The position numbers and the translations under genes were made by a program. A DNA stretch of 50,289 bases from Ruminococcus sp. (lineage in GTDB: Bacteria > Bacillota > Clostridia > Oscillospirales > Ruminococcaceae): NCBI GenBank assembly GCA_029062165.1, contig JAIDQQ010000020.1, positions 146,343 to 196,631 of the forward strand, written 5' to 3'. This document shows, in pieces, positions 34,218-42,886 of this stretch; position 1 is the stretch's first letter, and every line of letters begins with the position of its first letter. The notes beneath the pieces are model-generated. The model was not told the DNA's origin. It saw only the letters and a list, made by a program, of their open reading frames with translations, and did no database searches.

Positions 34218-34257
34218 TTGATTTTTCAATAAAGATATGATATAATAATATCATATC
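34218..34257 (+). promoter_or_regulatory. Toxin-antitoxin promoter with perfect operator palindrome
   Basis: TTGATT, 17 bp, TATAAT (34241-34246). A perfect inverted repeat, GATATGATAT (34234-34243) and ATATCATATC (34248-34257) with four bases between, covers the -10, as expected for antitoxin autorepression. Confidence 0.8.
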
Positions 34258-34293
34258 AAAAAATGCTTAATATTGATAAGGAGTGATTCTTTC

Positions 34294-34512
34294 ATGAATA
34301 CAAGGGAAACTGCATATAGTATCTTTGAACAGCTGAGTGAAGAACAGCTGAAAGGCTTTATTGCTATGTTTCAGAGTTTTTATCCTGTAAAAGAAGACGG
34401 TCAGGCAAGACGTGATGAGGCTTTCAACAGACTGGAAAGTATGAGAAGACATATTCCGCAACTTGATGAAACAAAAGAATTAAATGAATACAGAGAGGAA
34501 AAATACAGTTGA
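34294..34512 (+). CDS. Antitoxin of a PIN-domain toxin-antitoxin pair
   Basis: A 72-residue protein from ATG 34294 (ribosome site AAGGAG). The sequence FEQLSEEQLKGFIAMFQSF is typical of small antitoxins found before PIN toxins in Firmicutes; the acidic C-terminus (ETKELNEYREEKYS) probably binds the toxin. Stop TGA overlaps the toxin's ATG, so the two are coupled. Confidence 0.82.
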   Translation: MNTRETAYSIFEQLSEEQLKGFIAMFQSFYPVKEDGQARRDEAFNRLESMRRHIPQLDETKELNEYREEKYS

Positions 34513-34943
34513 TGAGAGTACTGCTTGATACAAATATTCTGATTGATTATATTGCAATCAGACAGCCATATGCAGAAAGTGCTGAAAGAATTATGTTTCT
34601 TTGTAAGAACAGACAGATACATTGCTGTATGGCTGCACATTCTGTAATGAATGCTTTCTATATCCTCAGAAAAAACTTTACCGTTGACGAAAGACGTATC
34701 ATTCTGAAAGAACTGTGTGAAATTATTGAAGTCATCAGTATTGAAAAAAGTAAAATTATTGCATCACTTGACAATTATGATTTTTCAGATATAGAAGACT
34801 GCTTACAGGTAAAATGTGCGGAAGAATTTTCAGCAGACTACATTATCACAAGAAATATAAAAGATTTTCAGTACAGTACAATTCCGGCTGTCCTGCCTGA
34901 TGATTTTCTTCACATAATAAATTCAGATAACAGTAATTCTTAA
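34512..34943 (+). CDS. PIN-domain ribonuclease toxin (VapC-like)
   Basis: A 143-residue PIN protein. Acidic residues of the metal site are present: MRVLLDTNILIDYIA (Asp6), the middle Glu/Asp region in NFTVDERRIILKELCEIIEV, DIEDCLQ, and the C-terminal ADYIITRNIKDF. Such toxins cleave tRNA or mRNA. The gene overlaps its antitoxin by one base and stabilises the element. Confidence 0.9.
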   Translation: MRVLLDTNILIDYIAIRQPYAESAERIMFLCKNRQIHCCMAAHSVMNAFYILRKNFTVDERRIILKELCEIIEVISIEKSKIIASLDNYDFSDIEDCLQVKCAEEFSADYIITRNIKDFQYSTIPAVLPDDFLHIINSDNSNS

Positions 34944-34950
34944 TCAAAAC

Positions 34951-34982
34951 AAAAGACCGCTGATTTACTTCAGAGGTCTTTC
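34951..34982. terminator. Terminator between convergent units
   Basis: AGACC-CTGA / TCAG-GGTCT hairpin with bulges, A-rich on the left and TTTCTG on the right. Confidence 0.6.
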
Positions 34983-34986
34983 TGAT

Positions 34987-35250
34987 TTATTCAGACTTTT
35001 TGTACTGCTTCTGAAAATCTTCCAGTTCTGACACTGTAAATGTATATTCAGAATAGGTTCTTTCATTCTTTCCGGTCATTGATTTGTAATTCTTCCTTGC
35101 TGATTTTAAGCTGGCTTCAATGTTATCTTCTATTGCATGAGCCTTGTCAAGATTCTTCTTTGCAAGCAGAAAACATGACAGTACCACACCTATCAGAAAG
35201 CCAATAAATCCTGCAAGAAAATACTTCCCTATAATGCCAATAAATGCCAT
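34987..35250 (-). CDS. Small membrane protein with coiled-coil-like tail
   Basis: An 87-residue protein (start ATG 35250, nine bases after AAGGAA). One membrane segment (residues about 4-32, IIGKYFLAGFIGFLIGVVLS) is followed by a charged helix (LAKKNLDKAHAIEDNIEAS). Possibly an accessory protein of the mobile element's cell-surface functions; unidentified. Confidence 0.6.
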   Translation of the reverse strand: MAFIGIIGKYFLAGFIGFLIGVVLSCFLLAKKNLDKAHAIEDNIEASLKSARKNYKSMTGKNERTYSEYTFTVSELEDFQKQYKKSE

Positions 35251-35255
35251 ATTAT

Positions 35256-35612
35256 TCACTTCCTTACTGGTATCTGTTTCAGAATACCTGCTGCATATTC
35301 CTTTTTTACAGCAACTGTTGTATCGTCCACATGTTCCACAATGACATCTTCCGGAATATCCTCAATCAACGGTATGTGATAACCTTTATCAGTTGACAGT
35401 CCGATTTCCTTCACCAGCTTCTTATTGTGATGCAGAAGTCTTGCAGTATAATTTTCATTCAGAAGAAGAACTGCAAAAGAAATACTGAACTGCTTTTCCA
35501 GTGCCGGAACTTCTTCCGGATATTCCCTTGCAAACTGTGTCATTGTCAGGGTACGGATATACGCATAACGCCTGTCGTATTTCTGATATTGATAATTTGT
35601 TCTTGATTTCAT
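35256..35612 (-). CDS. Unknown protein
   Basis: A 118-residue soluble protein starting MKSRTNYQYQKYDRRYAYIR, with VIVEHVDDTTVAVKKEYAAG near the end. It is placed between membrane protein and exonuclease genes in one operon. No domain recognised. Confidence 0.6.
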   Translation of the reverse strand: MKSRTNYQYQKYDRRYAYIRTLTMTQFAREYPEEVPALEKQFSISFAVLLLNENYTARLLHHNKKLVKEIGLSTDKGYHIPLIEDIPEDVIVEHVDDTTVAVKKEYAAGILKQIPVRK

Positions 35613-35694
35613 TTATTTTTTCTACATAATCTCACTTTACTTTAAGACAATGCAGAAATCTGTCTGCCTTGTCCCAATCCGGAATACCGGACAG

Positions 35695-36270
35695 CTACTC
35701 TATGTCCAGAAGATATTCCAGTACGTCCAGATTGGCACAGCAGTTAGCAATTGCTGTATGGAAATTCGGATTTGCTTTGCTGTGCCGTTTTTCTGAAAGT
35801 CTGAACAACATTTCAAGTTTATTGCTTTCTGCATGATGATACTGCTTATATTGTCTTGCAAGAACAAGCGTATCAAACAGTCTGCAATGGAAGTCCATGC
35901 CTGTATATTTATGATATGTCCTGTTCAGGATTTTATAGTCATATGAAATAATATTATGCCCGACAATGAACGGATTCTGCTTTTGCAGAAAGTTTTCCAG
36001 TTCTCCGAGAACAATATCAACAGTGGGAGCTTCCGATAATAGTTTATCTGTAATGCCTGTCTTGTTCTTTGCATTGAACTCCACAATACTTTTCGGAAGT
36101 GGGTACTGCGGATTGATATACTGGTCGAATCGTTCAAGAATCCTGAATCTGTTCCTGCTTTCTTTCGCAACTTTCAGGACTGCAATTTCAATCATGTCTG
36201 CAAGGTTTGCATTTACGCCTGTTGTTTCCATATCAAGCACATAGAACACTTCATTTACGCCACGTTTCAA
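35695..36270 (-). CDS. DEDD-type 3'-5' exonuclease (DnaQ-like)
   Basis: I take TTG 36270 behind AGAGGTG as start; the longer frame from 36438 has a poor N-terminus. Residues: ExoI YVLDMETTGVNANLADMIEI (Asp and Glu), ExoII VGHNIISYDYKILN (Asp), ExoIII FHTAIANCCANLDVLEYLL (His and Asp). The protein of 191 residues therefore has the full DEDDh set. It probably trims DNA or RNA ends in replication or recombination of the element. Confidence 0.85.
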   Translation of the reverse strand: MKRGVNEVFYVLDMETTGVNANLADMIEIAVLKVAKESRNRFRILERFDQYINPQYPLPKSIVEFNAKNKTGITDKLLSEAPTVDIVLGELENFLQKQNPFIVGHNIISYDYKILNRTYHKYTGMDFHCRLFDTLVLARQYKQYHHAESNKLEMLFRLSEKRHSKANPNFHTAIANCCANLDVLEYLLDIE

Positions 36271-36304
36271 GATGTCACCTCTTTTTTTGCCTGTGCAGAT
36301 TCTG

Positions 36305-36580
36305 TCAGTCTGCTCTCTCAATTCCGTATGTAAACAGACGGTGCATTTTTTCTTCACAGTCCGTATCTGTCGGCAGAGGAATCTGCCATTCCTGTCCGGA
36401 ACGGAGCTGGTGAAACAACATTGTACCTGTCTTTTCACGGATTACCGCCCTCAACAGTGGATTTTCTGTCATAAGCATTTCCATATCCACCTGATTTTCA
36501 AAAGAAATCACTTCTGCAAGAAACGGATATTCTTCATAAAAGTCATTGTACGGCATTTCCACAATCATAATCTGTTCCAT
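36305..36580 (-). CDS. Unknown protein at the head of the exonuclease operon
   Basis: A 91-residue protein starting MEQIMIVEMPYNDFYEEYPF, first gene after the promoter at 36620. Ribosome site AAAAGGAG. Soluble, alpha/beta-like. No family recognised. Confidence 0.6.
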   Translation of the reverse strand: MEQIMIVEMPYNDFYEEYPFLAEVISFENQVDMEMLMTENPLLRAVIREKTGTMLFHQLRSGQEWQIPLPTDTDCEEKMHRLFTYGIERAD

Positions 36581-36619
36581 CAAAATTTACTCCTTTTCAT
36601 ATTATTTTTTCTGATATTA

Positions 36620-36648
36620 ATTATATCATATATATTTTAATTTGTCAA
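36620..36648 (-). promoter_or_regulatory. Promoter with A-tract upstream element
   Basis: On the minus strand TTGACA, 17 bp, TATAAT, preceded by CTA and AAAAATATTAAAA, as at 34053 and 42887. Confidence 0.85.
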
Positions 36649-36731
36649 TAGCATTTTAATATTTTTAATTATTTTTAGCGACAAAATAATGACACAAAAA
36701 TAATTGTAAGAAAGTATTTTCCAAATAATTT

Positions 36732-37427
36732 TTAATTATATGTATAAATAGCCATTCTTTTTTCAACTCTTTGCAGTTGCCTGTTCCAAGTTTTCTCTGT
36801 CTGCTGTTTCAGAAAATCACATAAAGGTGTTAAATCCTGCTCTACGTCCCACGATTCCAAAGCATCGTAATAATCCGTACGGTCTTCCTCGTGAATGATA
36901 ACAGATGGGTGATTATTAGAAACAAAAAAGTAGTTCATTGCAAGTCTGCCGGTTCCGTCTGCAAAAGGGTGAACACTTTCAAACTTGGCATGAAAATATG
37001 CACCTGTTTTTAAAGTATCTTCAGTATTTTGAAGTTCGGTCAGAAGTCTTTTCATTTCTTTGTGAACATATTCCGGTAAAGCTCCTGTTTCTTTTCTGCC
37101 TGTAACATAATCATGCTTTTTATATTCTCCTGAACGTTCTCCAATCTGACATCTTCGGGTATCATAAGTATTTTTTGTAAGGCAATACTGTAATTCTTTT
37201 ATAAATTCTTCATCAAGTTGACGTTTGCCGTTAAACGCTGTCAGAAACAGTTCATGGGCATCTTTCGCATTCCGGATTTCAAATAATGTACGCAGACTGC
37301 CTGTATAGGATATTACCCTGTCATGCTCAAAAATTTCTCTGGTGTCATGATAAGTAATGTCCGGATTTTCGATTTTACACGAATGATAAGCAAACAATAT
37401 ACTGTATGCATTCAGTGCTTCAGACAA
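36732..37427 (-). CDS. Fic-domain protein (AMP/nucleotide transferase), N-terminus cut by an in-frame TAA
   Basis: Fic enzymes transfer AMP or similar groups to proteins. The core motif HPFADGTGRLAMNYFF (HxFx[DE]GxGR) is complete for catalysis; the usual Asn is Thr, as in many Firmicutes. An inhibitory-helix-like stretch SILFAYHSCKIENPDIT lies near the N-terminus. Reading from ATG 37493 or 37490, coupled to the Sir2 stop (TGATGATG), gives TNYEKAVALW, then TAA at 37455-37457, then QKHITTDAELSEALNAYS in the same frame. The longest open part starts at TTG 37427. Either translation reinitiates or the gene is failing. Confidence 0.8.
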   Translation of the reverse strand: MSEALNAYSILFAYHSCKIENPDITYHDTREIFEHDRVISYTGSLRTLFEIRNAKDAHELFLTAFNGKRQLDEEFIKELQYCLTKNTYDTRRCQIGERSGEYKKHDYVTGRKETGALPEYVHKEMKRLLTELQNTEDTLKTGAYFHAKFESVHPFADGTGRLAMNYFFVSNNHPSVIIHEEDRTDYYDALESWDVEQDLTPLCDFLKQQTEKTWNRQLQRVEKRMAIYTYN

Positions 37428-37492
37428 TTCCGCATCTGTAGTGATATGCTTCTGTTACCACAACGCAACGGCTTTTTCGTAGTTTGTCATCA

Positions 37493-38221
37493 TCACTTTA
37501 CCTTAATTTTCTCCAATATCTCAGCGATATTATCACGAATACAAAGCTCTGCCATACTGTCAGCCTGTGTCGCATCACGGTTTAAAATAATCAGATGTCT
37601 GCCATGAAAATATCTTAAAAATCCGGCAGCCGGATAGACATTCAGGGACGTTCCGCCGATAATCAGCACATCTGCGTCTGCAATAGCCTTTACAGCCTGT
37701 TCAACGGTTTTATCCGGCAGGGATTCTTCATAGAGTACAACATCAGGCTTTACAATTCCACCACAGTCACAGCGTGGAATATTTTCTGATTCTAAAATAA
37801 ATCTTACATCAAAAGCCTTGCCACAGTGCATACAGTAATTCCTATGCACACTGCCATGTAATTCATAGACTTTCCGACTTCCTGCAAGCTGATGCAAGCC
37901 GTCAATATTCTGTGTGACAACTGCCGAAAGAATACCCTTTTTTTCAAGTTCTGCAAGTTTCATGTGTGCATGATTCGGCTTTGCATTGAGATAAAGCATC
38001 TTGTCACGGTAGAAATCAAAGAATTTTTCTGTATGCTTCATAAAATGACTGTGACTTAAAATCTGCTCCGGCGGAACATCATATTTTAGATGATACAAGC
38101 CGTCCACACTCCTGAAATCAGGTATGCCACTTTCTGTAGAAACACCAGCTCCGCCAAAGAATACTAATTTTTTCGCATGAGAAATAATCTCCTGTAATTT
38201 TTCCAGTTTATTTAAATCCAT
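37493..38221 (-). CDS. Sir2-family NAD-dependent protein deacylase
   Basis: A 242-residue sirtuin. NAD-binding FFGGAGVSTESGIPDFRS, TQNIDGLHQLAG, catalytic His in YELHGSVH, the Cys4 zinc knuckle (CMHCGKAF and PRCDCGG) and GGTSLNVYPAAGF are all present, so it should be active. Its stop overlaps the Fic start region. In mobile elements, Sir2 domains may deplete NAD in defence or deacylate proteins; length and zinc site here suit an ordinary CobB-like deacylase. Confidence 0.92.
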   Translation of the reverse strand: MDLNKLEKLQEIISHAKKLVFFGGAGVSTESGIPDFRSVDGLYHLKYDVPPEQILSHSHFMKHTEKFFDFYRDKMLYLNAKPNHAHMKLAELEKKGILSAVVTQNIDGLHQLAGSRKVYELHGSVHRNYCMHCGKAFDVRFILESENIPRCDCGGIVKPDVVLYEESLPDKTVEQAVKAIADADVLIIGGTSLNVYPAAGFLRYFHGRHLIILNRDATQADSMAELCIRDNIAEILEKIKVK

Positions 38222-38279
38222 AACTGTTCAATCCTTTTCTACTTTCGATTTTTTATATTTTTAATACTGTTACATTGAA

Positions 38280-38474
38280 TTATAAATATTTTAATATTAG
38301 TTCACGCTGTTCAGCATATTCAGGATTTTCATATAATTCAATTGCTTCTTTTATTACATTATTGTCTATACCTTTTAGCCAATCAGGTATTTTATCGAAT
38401 TTGTTCAGCTTTAGGAATAATAATTCCTTTGGCAAACAACAAAGCATTTCCAATAAATATTCGTGTTCTGACAT
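38280..38474 (-). CDS. Small unknown protein
   Basis: A 64-residue protein from ATG 38474 with a good AAGGAG site (MSEHEYLLEMLCCLPKELLF). Its C-terminus AIELYENPEYAEQRELILKY is helical. It lies between the DUF3848-like and Sir2 genes; unidentified. Confidence 0.55.
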   Translation of the reverse strand: MSEHEYLLEMLCCLPKELLFLKLNKFDKIPDWLKGIDNNVIKEAIELYENPEYAEQRELILKYL

Positions 38475-38545
38475 TTTTTCTCCTTATTTCATTTTTCTGC
38501 AAGTCAACATTTCTGAGTGCTTCCAGAATACTGCTCATATCGTAG

Positions 38546-38884
38546 TCACTCTCTTTCTGTTTCTTTATCGTATCCAGTCTGCTCACAAACCATTTCATCA
38601 ATAGTTTCACACAGCAGTAAACTCATACTGTTCAAATCCTGTGAACCGGAATAGAAAGTATCACACACTTCATCAAGAAAACTCTCAGCATTCAGAACAG
38701 CATCAAGCTGTCTGTCACTGAAACTATCATTTGAAAAATGTGTAAAGATTTCTGCTGCTTCTTCTTTTATGACACTTTCAAAGGAATGTCCATAAATTTC
38801 TTCAGGACTTTTTAAAAGAAGATTTTCTTTATACATGGACAGTTCTTCATGTACTTTGTCAACTGCCTGTTCATATTTACTCAT
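38546..38884 (-). CDS. DUF3848-like protein
   Basis: A 112-residue all-helical protein resembling DUF3848: YEQAVDKVHEELSMYKENLL, then SPEEIYGHSFESVIKEEAAE. The ATG shares bases with the stop of the HipA-like gene. The family occurs on clostridial mobile elements; role unknown. Confidence 0.6.
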   Translation of the reverse strand: MSKYEQAVDKVHEELSMYKENLLLKSPEEIYGHSFESVIKEEAAEIFTHFSNDSFSDRQLDAVLNAESFLDEVCDTFYSGSQDLNSMSLLLCETIDEMVCEQTGYDKETERE

Positions 38885-40011
38885 TATATCACCTTTCCAT
38901 TCTTGATTTGTTCTGTTTTTTGTCGTATTCTCTGTTTTTGGGAAACAAAATAATCATAAGTATCTGTAATGTAATCTTCGAGCAGTGAATAGTTGAAATT
39001 CGGGAGTTCAAACGTTTTCTGTGTTTCCTCAGAAGCGTACATGACAGCATTGACAATTTTATCTCTTTCCGGCAGACTGTCATTCAGAACACGACAGCAC
39101 AAACTTTGATTTAAAATTTCTTCTGTGAACAGATTTCCCCTGTTCATATCAATTCTTGGGATTCCGGAAGCTATCAGGCTCATATTATAATCAAAATACG
39201 GTGCTAACCCTGTTATTTTACCTGTCCTGCTGTCACGAAGTATGCCGACATTCTGATTATGCCTGTCACCATTATGCAGAAGTGTATCATAAAAAAGCAT
39301 CATCACATAAGGCTGGAGCAGGTCATTGTTTATTCGTTGGAGAATATATTCAGGTTCTTCATTATCAGAATAATAATTGCAGAACGGTTCAAAATCAGTT
39401 TCAGCATTATCAGTAAAATCCTTTGTGATAATACAGACAGATTCAAGACCTGTTGTTTCCGAAATACTTTTCTGAATCCTGTAATCAGCAACATTCACCC
39501 TCATAGCTTTCAGAAAAAGATAAGCATAATATTCCGAAAGAAGTTCCTGTGTATTTCCCTGCTTGAACATATACCAGCAACCGTCCATGAACCGCCATGC
39601 TTTTTCAAAACTGCCGACTGTTCCGATTTCCCTGTAGCCTGATATATCTCCGCTGTGAGAATCAGATGCACCATAAAAAGCAATATCTGCAAGTTCTTCA
39701 TTATACTTTTTCAGGGAACGGTAATCAAGATTTTCGTCTGCTTTCTGAATCCACCAGTTATCTGTAATAGTGATACCATGACCGACTTCTATCATCTGTT
39801 CTGTATCAGCATAGGATTTAAGTCGTAATGCCTTGAACAGCCGTCTTGAATGTGAACGGTGTACATCTACCGTTCTGTCATCAAGCCATCGGTTTAAAGG
39901 CATACCTACTGCAAAACAGGCAGGACATAAATCCTGATTTAATATTCTGATTATCTGATTTTCGTCAGTTTCAGCAATAATATCATTTCTATGCATAATA
40001 TGATACTGCAT
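38884..40011 (-). CDS. HipA-like/CtkA-like protein kinase
   Basis: A 375-residue protein whose C-terminal half shows the HipA kinase signature HNGDRHNQNVGILRD (catalytic Asp-Arg-His-x-x-Asn) and the metal-binding YFDYNMSLIA. The N-terminus WWIQKADENLDYRSLKKYNE and GSFEKAWRFMDG would carry the ATP loop. There is no HipB-like antitoxin beside it. Together with Sir2 and Fic downstream it makes three protein-modifying enzymes in one operon. Confidence 0.82.
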   Translation of the reverse strand: MQYHIMHRNDIIAETDENQIIRILNQDLCPACFAVGMPLNRWLDDRTVDVHRSHSRRLFKALRLKSYADTEQMIEVGHGITITDNWWIQKADENLDYRSLKKYNEELADIAFYGASDSHSGDISGYREIGTVGSFEKAWRFMDGCWYMFKQGNTQELLSEYYAYLFLKAMRVNVADYRIQKSISETTGLESVCIITKDFTDNAETDFEPFCNYYSDNEEPEYILQRINNDLLQPYVMMLFYDTLLHNGDRHNQNVGILRDSRTGKITGLAPYFDYNMSLIASGIPRIDMNRGNLFTEEILNQSLCCRVLNDSLPERDKIVNAVMYASEETQKTFELPNFNYSLLEDYITDTYDYFVSQKQRIRQKTEQIKNGKVI

Positions 40012-40038
40012 TTCTTACACCTCATTTTTCAGCTTATT

Positions 40039-40548
40039 TTACAATTCTTCACAAATTATATCTCTTGGTAGCAAATTATAACAATAATAACTGCTACTGA
40101 ATGTTATTTTATTATTTACAATACCATTATTGAGATATTTTATTCTTTTATCAAACATCAGAAGCTGTAACTGCTTTGTTTTAAACAACTGTTTCGGAGT
40201 TGAATCATTAAGCCATGTGTTGCTCATAAGCAGTGCAAAAGGTTTATTAAAGCTTAATGCTCTCTCAAAAATTTTCCGTTTATTTGTATATGGCGGATTG
40301 CTCACCATTATATCCCAGCTGACAGGTTCATATGTATAATAATTCTGTCCGTTACAGATATGACTGTTTACTATTTTGTATTCAGCTAATGATAATTGTC
40401 TGGTAAATTCACTTTCATCTGTATCAAAAGGACACCAGATAATTTTATCTTTCGGAAGATATTTTATAATGGGAATGACCGCATATGACGGTGTATAGCA
40501 TTCGTCATTATGTCCATAAGAATATAAAATATCTTTGCTTTTCAACAT
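40039..40548 (-). CDS. DNA adenine-methyltransferase-like protein (NPPY type)
   Basis: A 169-residue protein with the motif IMVSNPPYTNK, the catalytic NPPY of N6-adenine methyltransferases, and an N-terminal CYTPSYAVIPIIKYL. A compact form, like phage methyltransferases that lack a target-recognition domain. It lies 27 bp before the HipA-like gene, probably transcribed from the promoter at 40698. Confidence 0.72.
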   Translation of the reverse strand: MLKSKDILYSYGHNDECYTPSYAVIPIIKYLPKDKIIWCPFDTDESEFTRQLSLAEYKIVNSHICNGQNYYTYEPVSWDIMVSNPPYTNKRKIFERALSFNKPFALLMSNTWLNDSTPKQLFKTKQLQLLMFDKRIKYLNNGIVNNKITFSSSYYCYNLLPRDIICEEL

Positions 40549-40697
40549 TGTGTGCTGTCTCCGAACTTTCTAAAAATACTTTTCATAATAATATCTCCAT
40601 TCCTGAAATTCAGATATGATTCCGCTTTGTATGAATCAGTATCAACATCAACACAAATCTTATTTTTTTGCGTTATCAGCAGGAAAATTCCGATAAT

Positions 40698-40726
40698 ATT
40701 ATACCATATTTTAAGCAGTCTGTCAA
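40698..40726 (-). promoter_or_regulatory. Promoter of the methyltransferase/HipA/Sir2/Fic operon
   Basis: On the minus strand TTGACA, 17 bp, TATAAT, 150 bp before the first start codon. Confidence 0.82.
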
Positions 40727-40781
40727 TTTATTTACGCAAAAATGATGCCCTTGTGATTTTGATTTCTGCTTTTGTATCAGA

Positions 40782-42305
40782 CTACGCACAGGTGATGTTT
40801 TCACCCAACAAAGCGTTAATCACACGATTTCGCATTTCATTTGTGACATTGAAATCCCCATTTTCAGAAACAGCACAAGACTTCTGATTTTCATGTTTGT
40901 CGGCTGGACAGACTGATTCCGTTGTTTCTTTCGCTTCAGGAGCTGTTGCATCTTCTGTAACCGCAATCACTTCTTCTGTCTCTGAAGTGTCCGATTCTTC
41001 GTCATACATACCTTTGGTAAAATAATTCAGTCTTTCTTCGGAAATATCCTCACCGAACAGATTCTTAACAACCTGCTCCGCATATTCTTTCGTCCATTTT
41101 TCTTTCGGTTCTGTTGTTTCCTCTGCTTCCGGAGCTGTTTCAATAGTATCTGTTGTACCATCAGCAAGCGATTCCGACTGAATGGTTTCTTTCACTTCAA
41201 GAACATTTTCTACATATTCCGACTTTGTTTCTTCTACAGCAATTTCTTCCATTGCTGTTTTTGTTGTTGCTGTTTCCACATTTTCTTCAACGGATTTGGT
41301 ATCTGTCACTTTGGCTGTATCTTCTGCACAATTGTATACTTCTTGCCTGTATGGTTCTGTTTTCTTTCTTCTTTTTGTAAACTGGTTCAGTAGCATTTCA
41401 GCTCTGATATTGTTTTCCTGATATTCACCGTCAAGAAATGATACAAGCATTGCTTCCGTATATGCCTTTTTGTTTGAAATATCAGAATATTCGGTTAATT
41501 TATCTTCAATATGTTTACGAAAACTATGCATAAAATCATCAATGCTGTCATCATTTTCATTTTTATCCGCATTGATTTCATTTAGACGGCGAATCAACTG
41601 ACTTACAGAAACAGTTCTGTTTCTTCCGACTTTACCGGTACAGATAATCCTTGCAAGACTTCTGTATGTTTCATCAGCAAATTTTCTGTAATCTTCATGG
41701 TCTGCTAAAATCCAGTAATATATGCCCAAGAACTTCAATGCACGTTCCATTGTTTCCTGACTGTTTCTGAATGAATCAGGAATGATACATATTTTCCGTT
41801 CTTCTTCATCATCTTCTCCGAAGTAGTCATAATAGCTGTCTTCATCATCAAAGATTTCAGAATCCATATAATATTTATCCGGATATTGCATTTCTTTCAG
41901 CATTTCCCTGAAACTCAGAGGTTTTACAGGTTCGGAATGTTCTGTTTTATCATGTTGCTGTGTTTTGATTTCAGAAGTATATTTCATGATAAATTCAGCT
42001 ATCACTGATTTCAGATAACTGTCCCTTGCATTTGCATATTTCAGACTTTCTGTGCATTCAGATTCCAGTTTTTTCAGAAATACAGACAGTTCATTTTCTG
42101 CGTAAATTTCCTGCATTTTCTGCAACAGTTCTTCTGCATTGACTGTCTTTGTTCTGCTGATTCTTCCTGTGGAAATCATTTCTGTAAGATGTTGTTTTAT
42201 TTCCAATGCAAACCCTGTCATTCCAGTGAACATGATTTCCAGTTCTTTGATTTCAGGAACAGGATTATCATCAACAGAATGATTCTCCTTTGAATTGATA
42301 ATCAT
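40782..42305 (-). CDS. Large acidic protein with an internal domain duplication
   Basis: A 507-residue protein overlapping its upstream gene by four bases. Two related helical units occur: about residues 20-115 (MISTGRISRTKTVNAEELLQ, then FLKKLES) and 185-290 (IICTGKVGRNRTVSVSQLIR, then FMHSFRK). Both share TG[KR][IV]xRxxTV and L[IL]x[KR][ML]x-EI patterns. The C-terminal third is a Thr/Glu-rich low-complexity linker (EETTEP, KETTES), like that of the lipoprotein at 31.5 kb. Perhaps a replication or partition accessory of the element; no known domain. Confidence 0.7.
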   Translation of the reverse strand: MIINSKENHSVDDNPVPEIKELEIMFTGMTGFALEIKQHLTEMISTGRISRTKTVNAEELLQKMQEIYAENELSVFLKKLESECTESLKYANARDSYLKSVIAEFIMKYTSEIKTQQHDKTEHSEPVKPLSFREMLKEMQYPDKYYMDSEIFDDEDSYYDYFGEDDEEERKICIIPDSFRNSQETMERALKFLGIYYWILADHEDYRKFADETYRSLARIICTGKVGRNRTVSVSQLIRRLNEINADKNENDDSIDDFMHSFRKHIEDKLTEYSDISNKKAYTEAMLVSFLDGEYQENNIRAEMLLNQFTKRRKKTEPYRQEVYNCAEDTAKVTDTKSVEENVETATTKTAMEEIAVEETKSEYVENVLEVKETIQSESLADGTTDTIETAPEAEETTEPKEKWTKEYAEQVVKNLFGEDISEERLNYFTKGMYDEESDTSETEEVIAVTEDATAPEAKETTESVCPADKHENQKSCAVSENGDFNVTNEMRNRVINALLGENITCA

Positions 42306-42841
42306 ATCGTTTCCTGTTTCTGTTTGTCTGTCTGTCGTTCCATGACCGGACTGACTGACTCAGTATCTGATGTCTTAGTATTTAATATATTAGTATTTGA
42401 TTGTGCCACAGAATCCGCATCTGGACTATCCACATGTGGAAAATCCAAACGTGGACAAGGTGACGAAAATAAGCCGTTTTCTTTATCGGCATCTTCATTC
42501 GTATTCAGCTGTACAGATTCGTAAAAATAATGTTTTGTAGGCTGGTATCTGCCTTTTTCATCTTTGATTTTTTCAGTCACATAATATCCGAAACTTTTCA
42601 GTTCTTTCAGTGCGGAACGGATTCTCGTTTCACTGTCTTTCATCAGACTGCACAGTCCATTGACAGAAAAGTGCCAGCTCTGTTCACACAGCGAGAGAAC
42701 TGTGTAGAGGATTCCCTTTGCACTGGAAGTCAGCCTGCTGTCTCTTGCAAAACTTCTCTCGTCATTTGACGTAACTGTAAACGGATTTTCAGCTCCTACA
42801 GGCATTCTCATAATCTGCATATTCGGAGTGTTTTCGTACAT
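42302..42841 (-). CDS. Replication-initiator-like helix-turn-helix protein
   Basis: A 179-residue protein from ATG 42841 (ribosome site AAGGAA). The winged-helix region LTSSAKGILYTVLSLCEQSW, then KDSETRIRSALKELKSFGYY matches the N-terminal DNA-binding domain of plasmid and phage replication organisers found in Clostridia. The C-terminus is short and polar. It heads the operon, as many replication genes do, but no iterons or origin can be confirmed. Confidence 0.72.
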   Translation of the reverse strand: MYENTPNMQIMRMPVGAENPFTVTSNDERSFARDSRLTSSAKGILYTVLSLCEQSWHFSVNGLCSLMKDSETRIRSALKELKSFGYYVTEKIKDEKGRYQPTKHYFYESVQLNTNEDADKENGLFSSPCPRLDFPHVDSPDADSVAQSNTNILNTKTSDTESVSPVMERQTDKQKQETI

Positions 42842-42886
42842 AAAAAATTCCTTCTTCCGTTTGTTTATTGTATAATTGTTATAACT

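Noticed and set aside
38392..38538. Frame MSSILEALRNVDLQKNEIRR between the DUF3848-like and 64-residue genes
   Set aside because: It overlaps the better-supported 64-residue gene, which has the proper ribosome site; it could be real but I see too little support.
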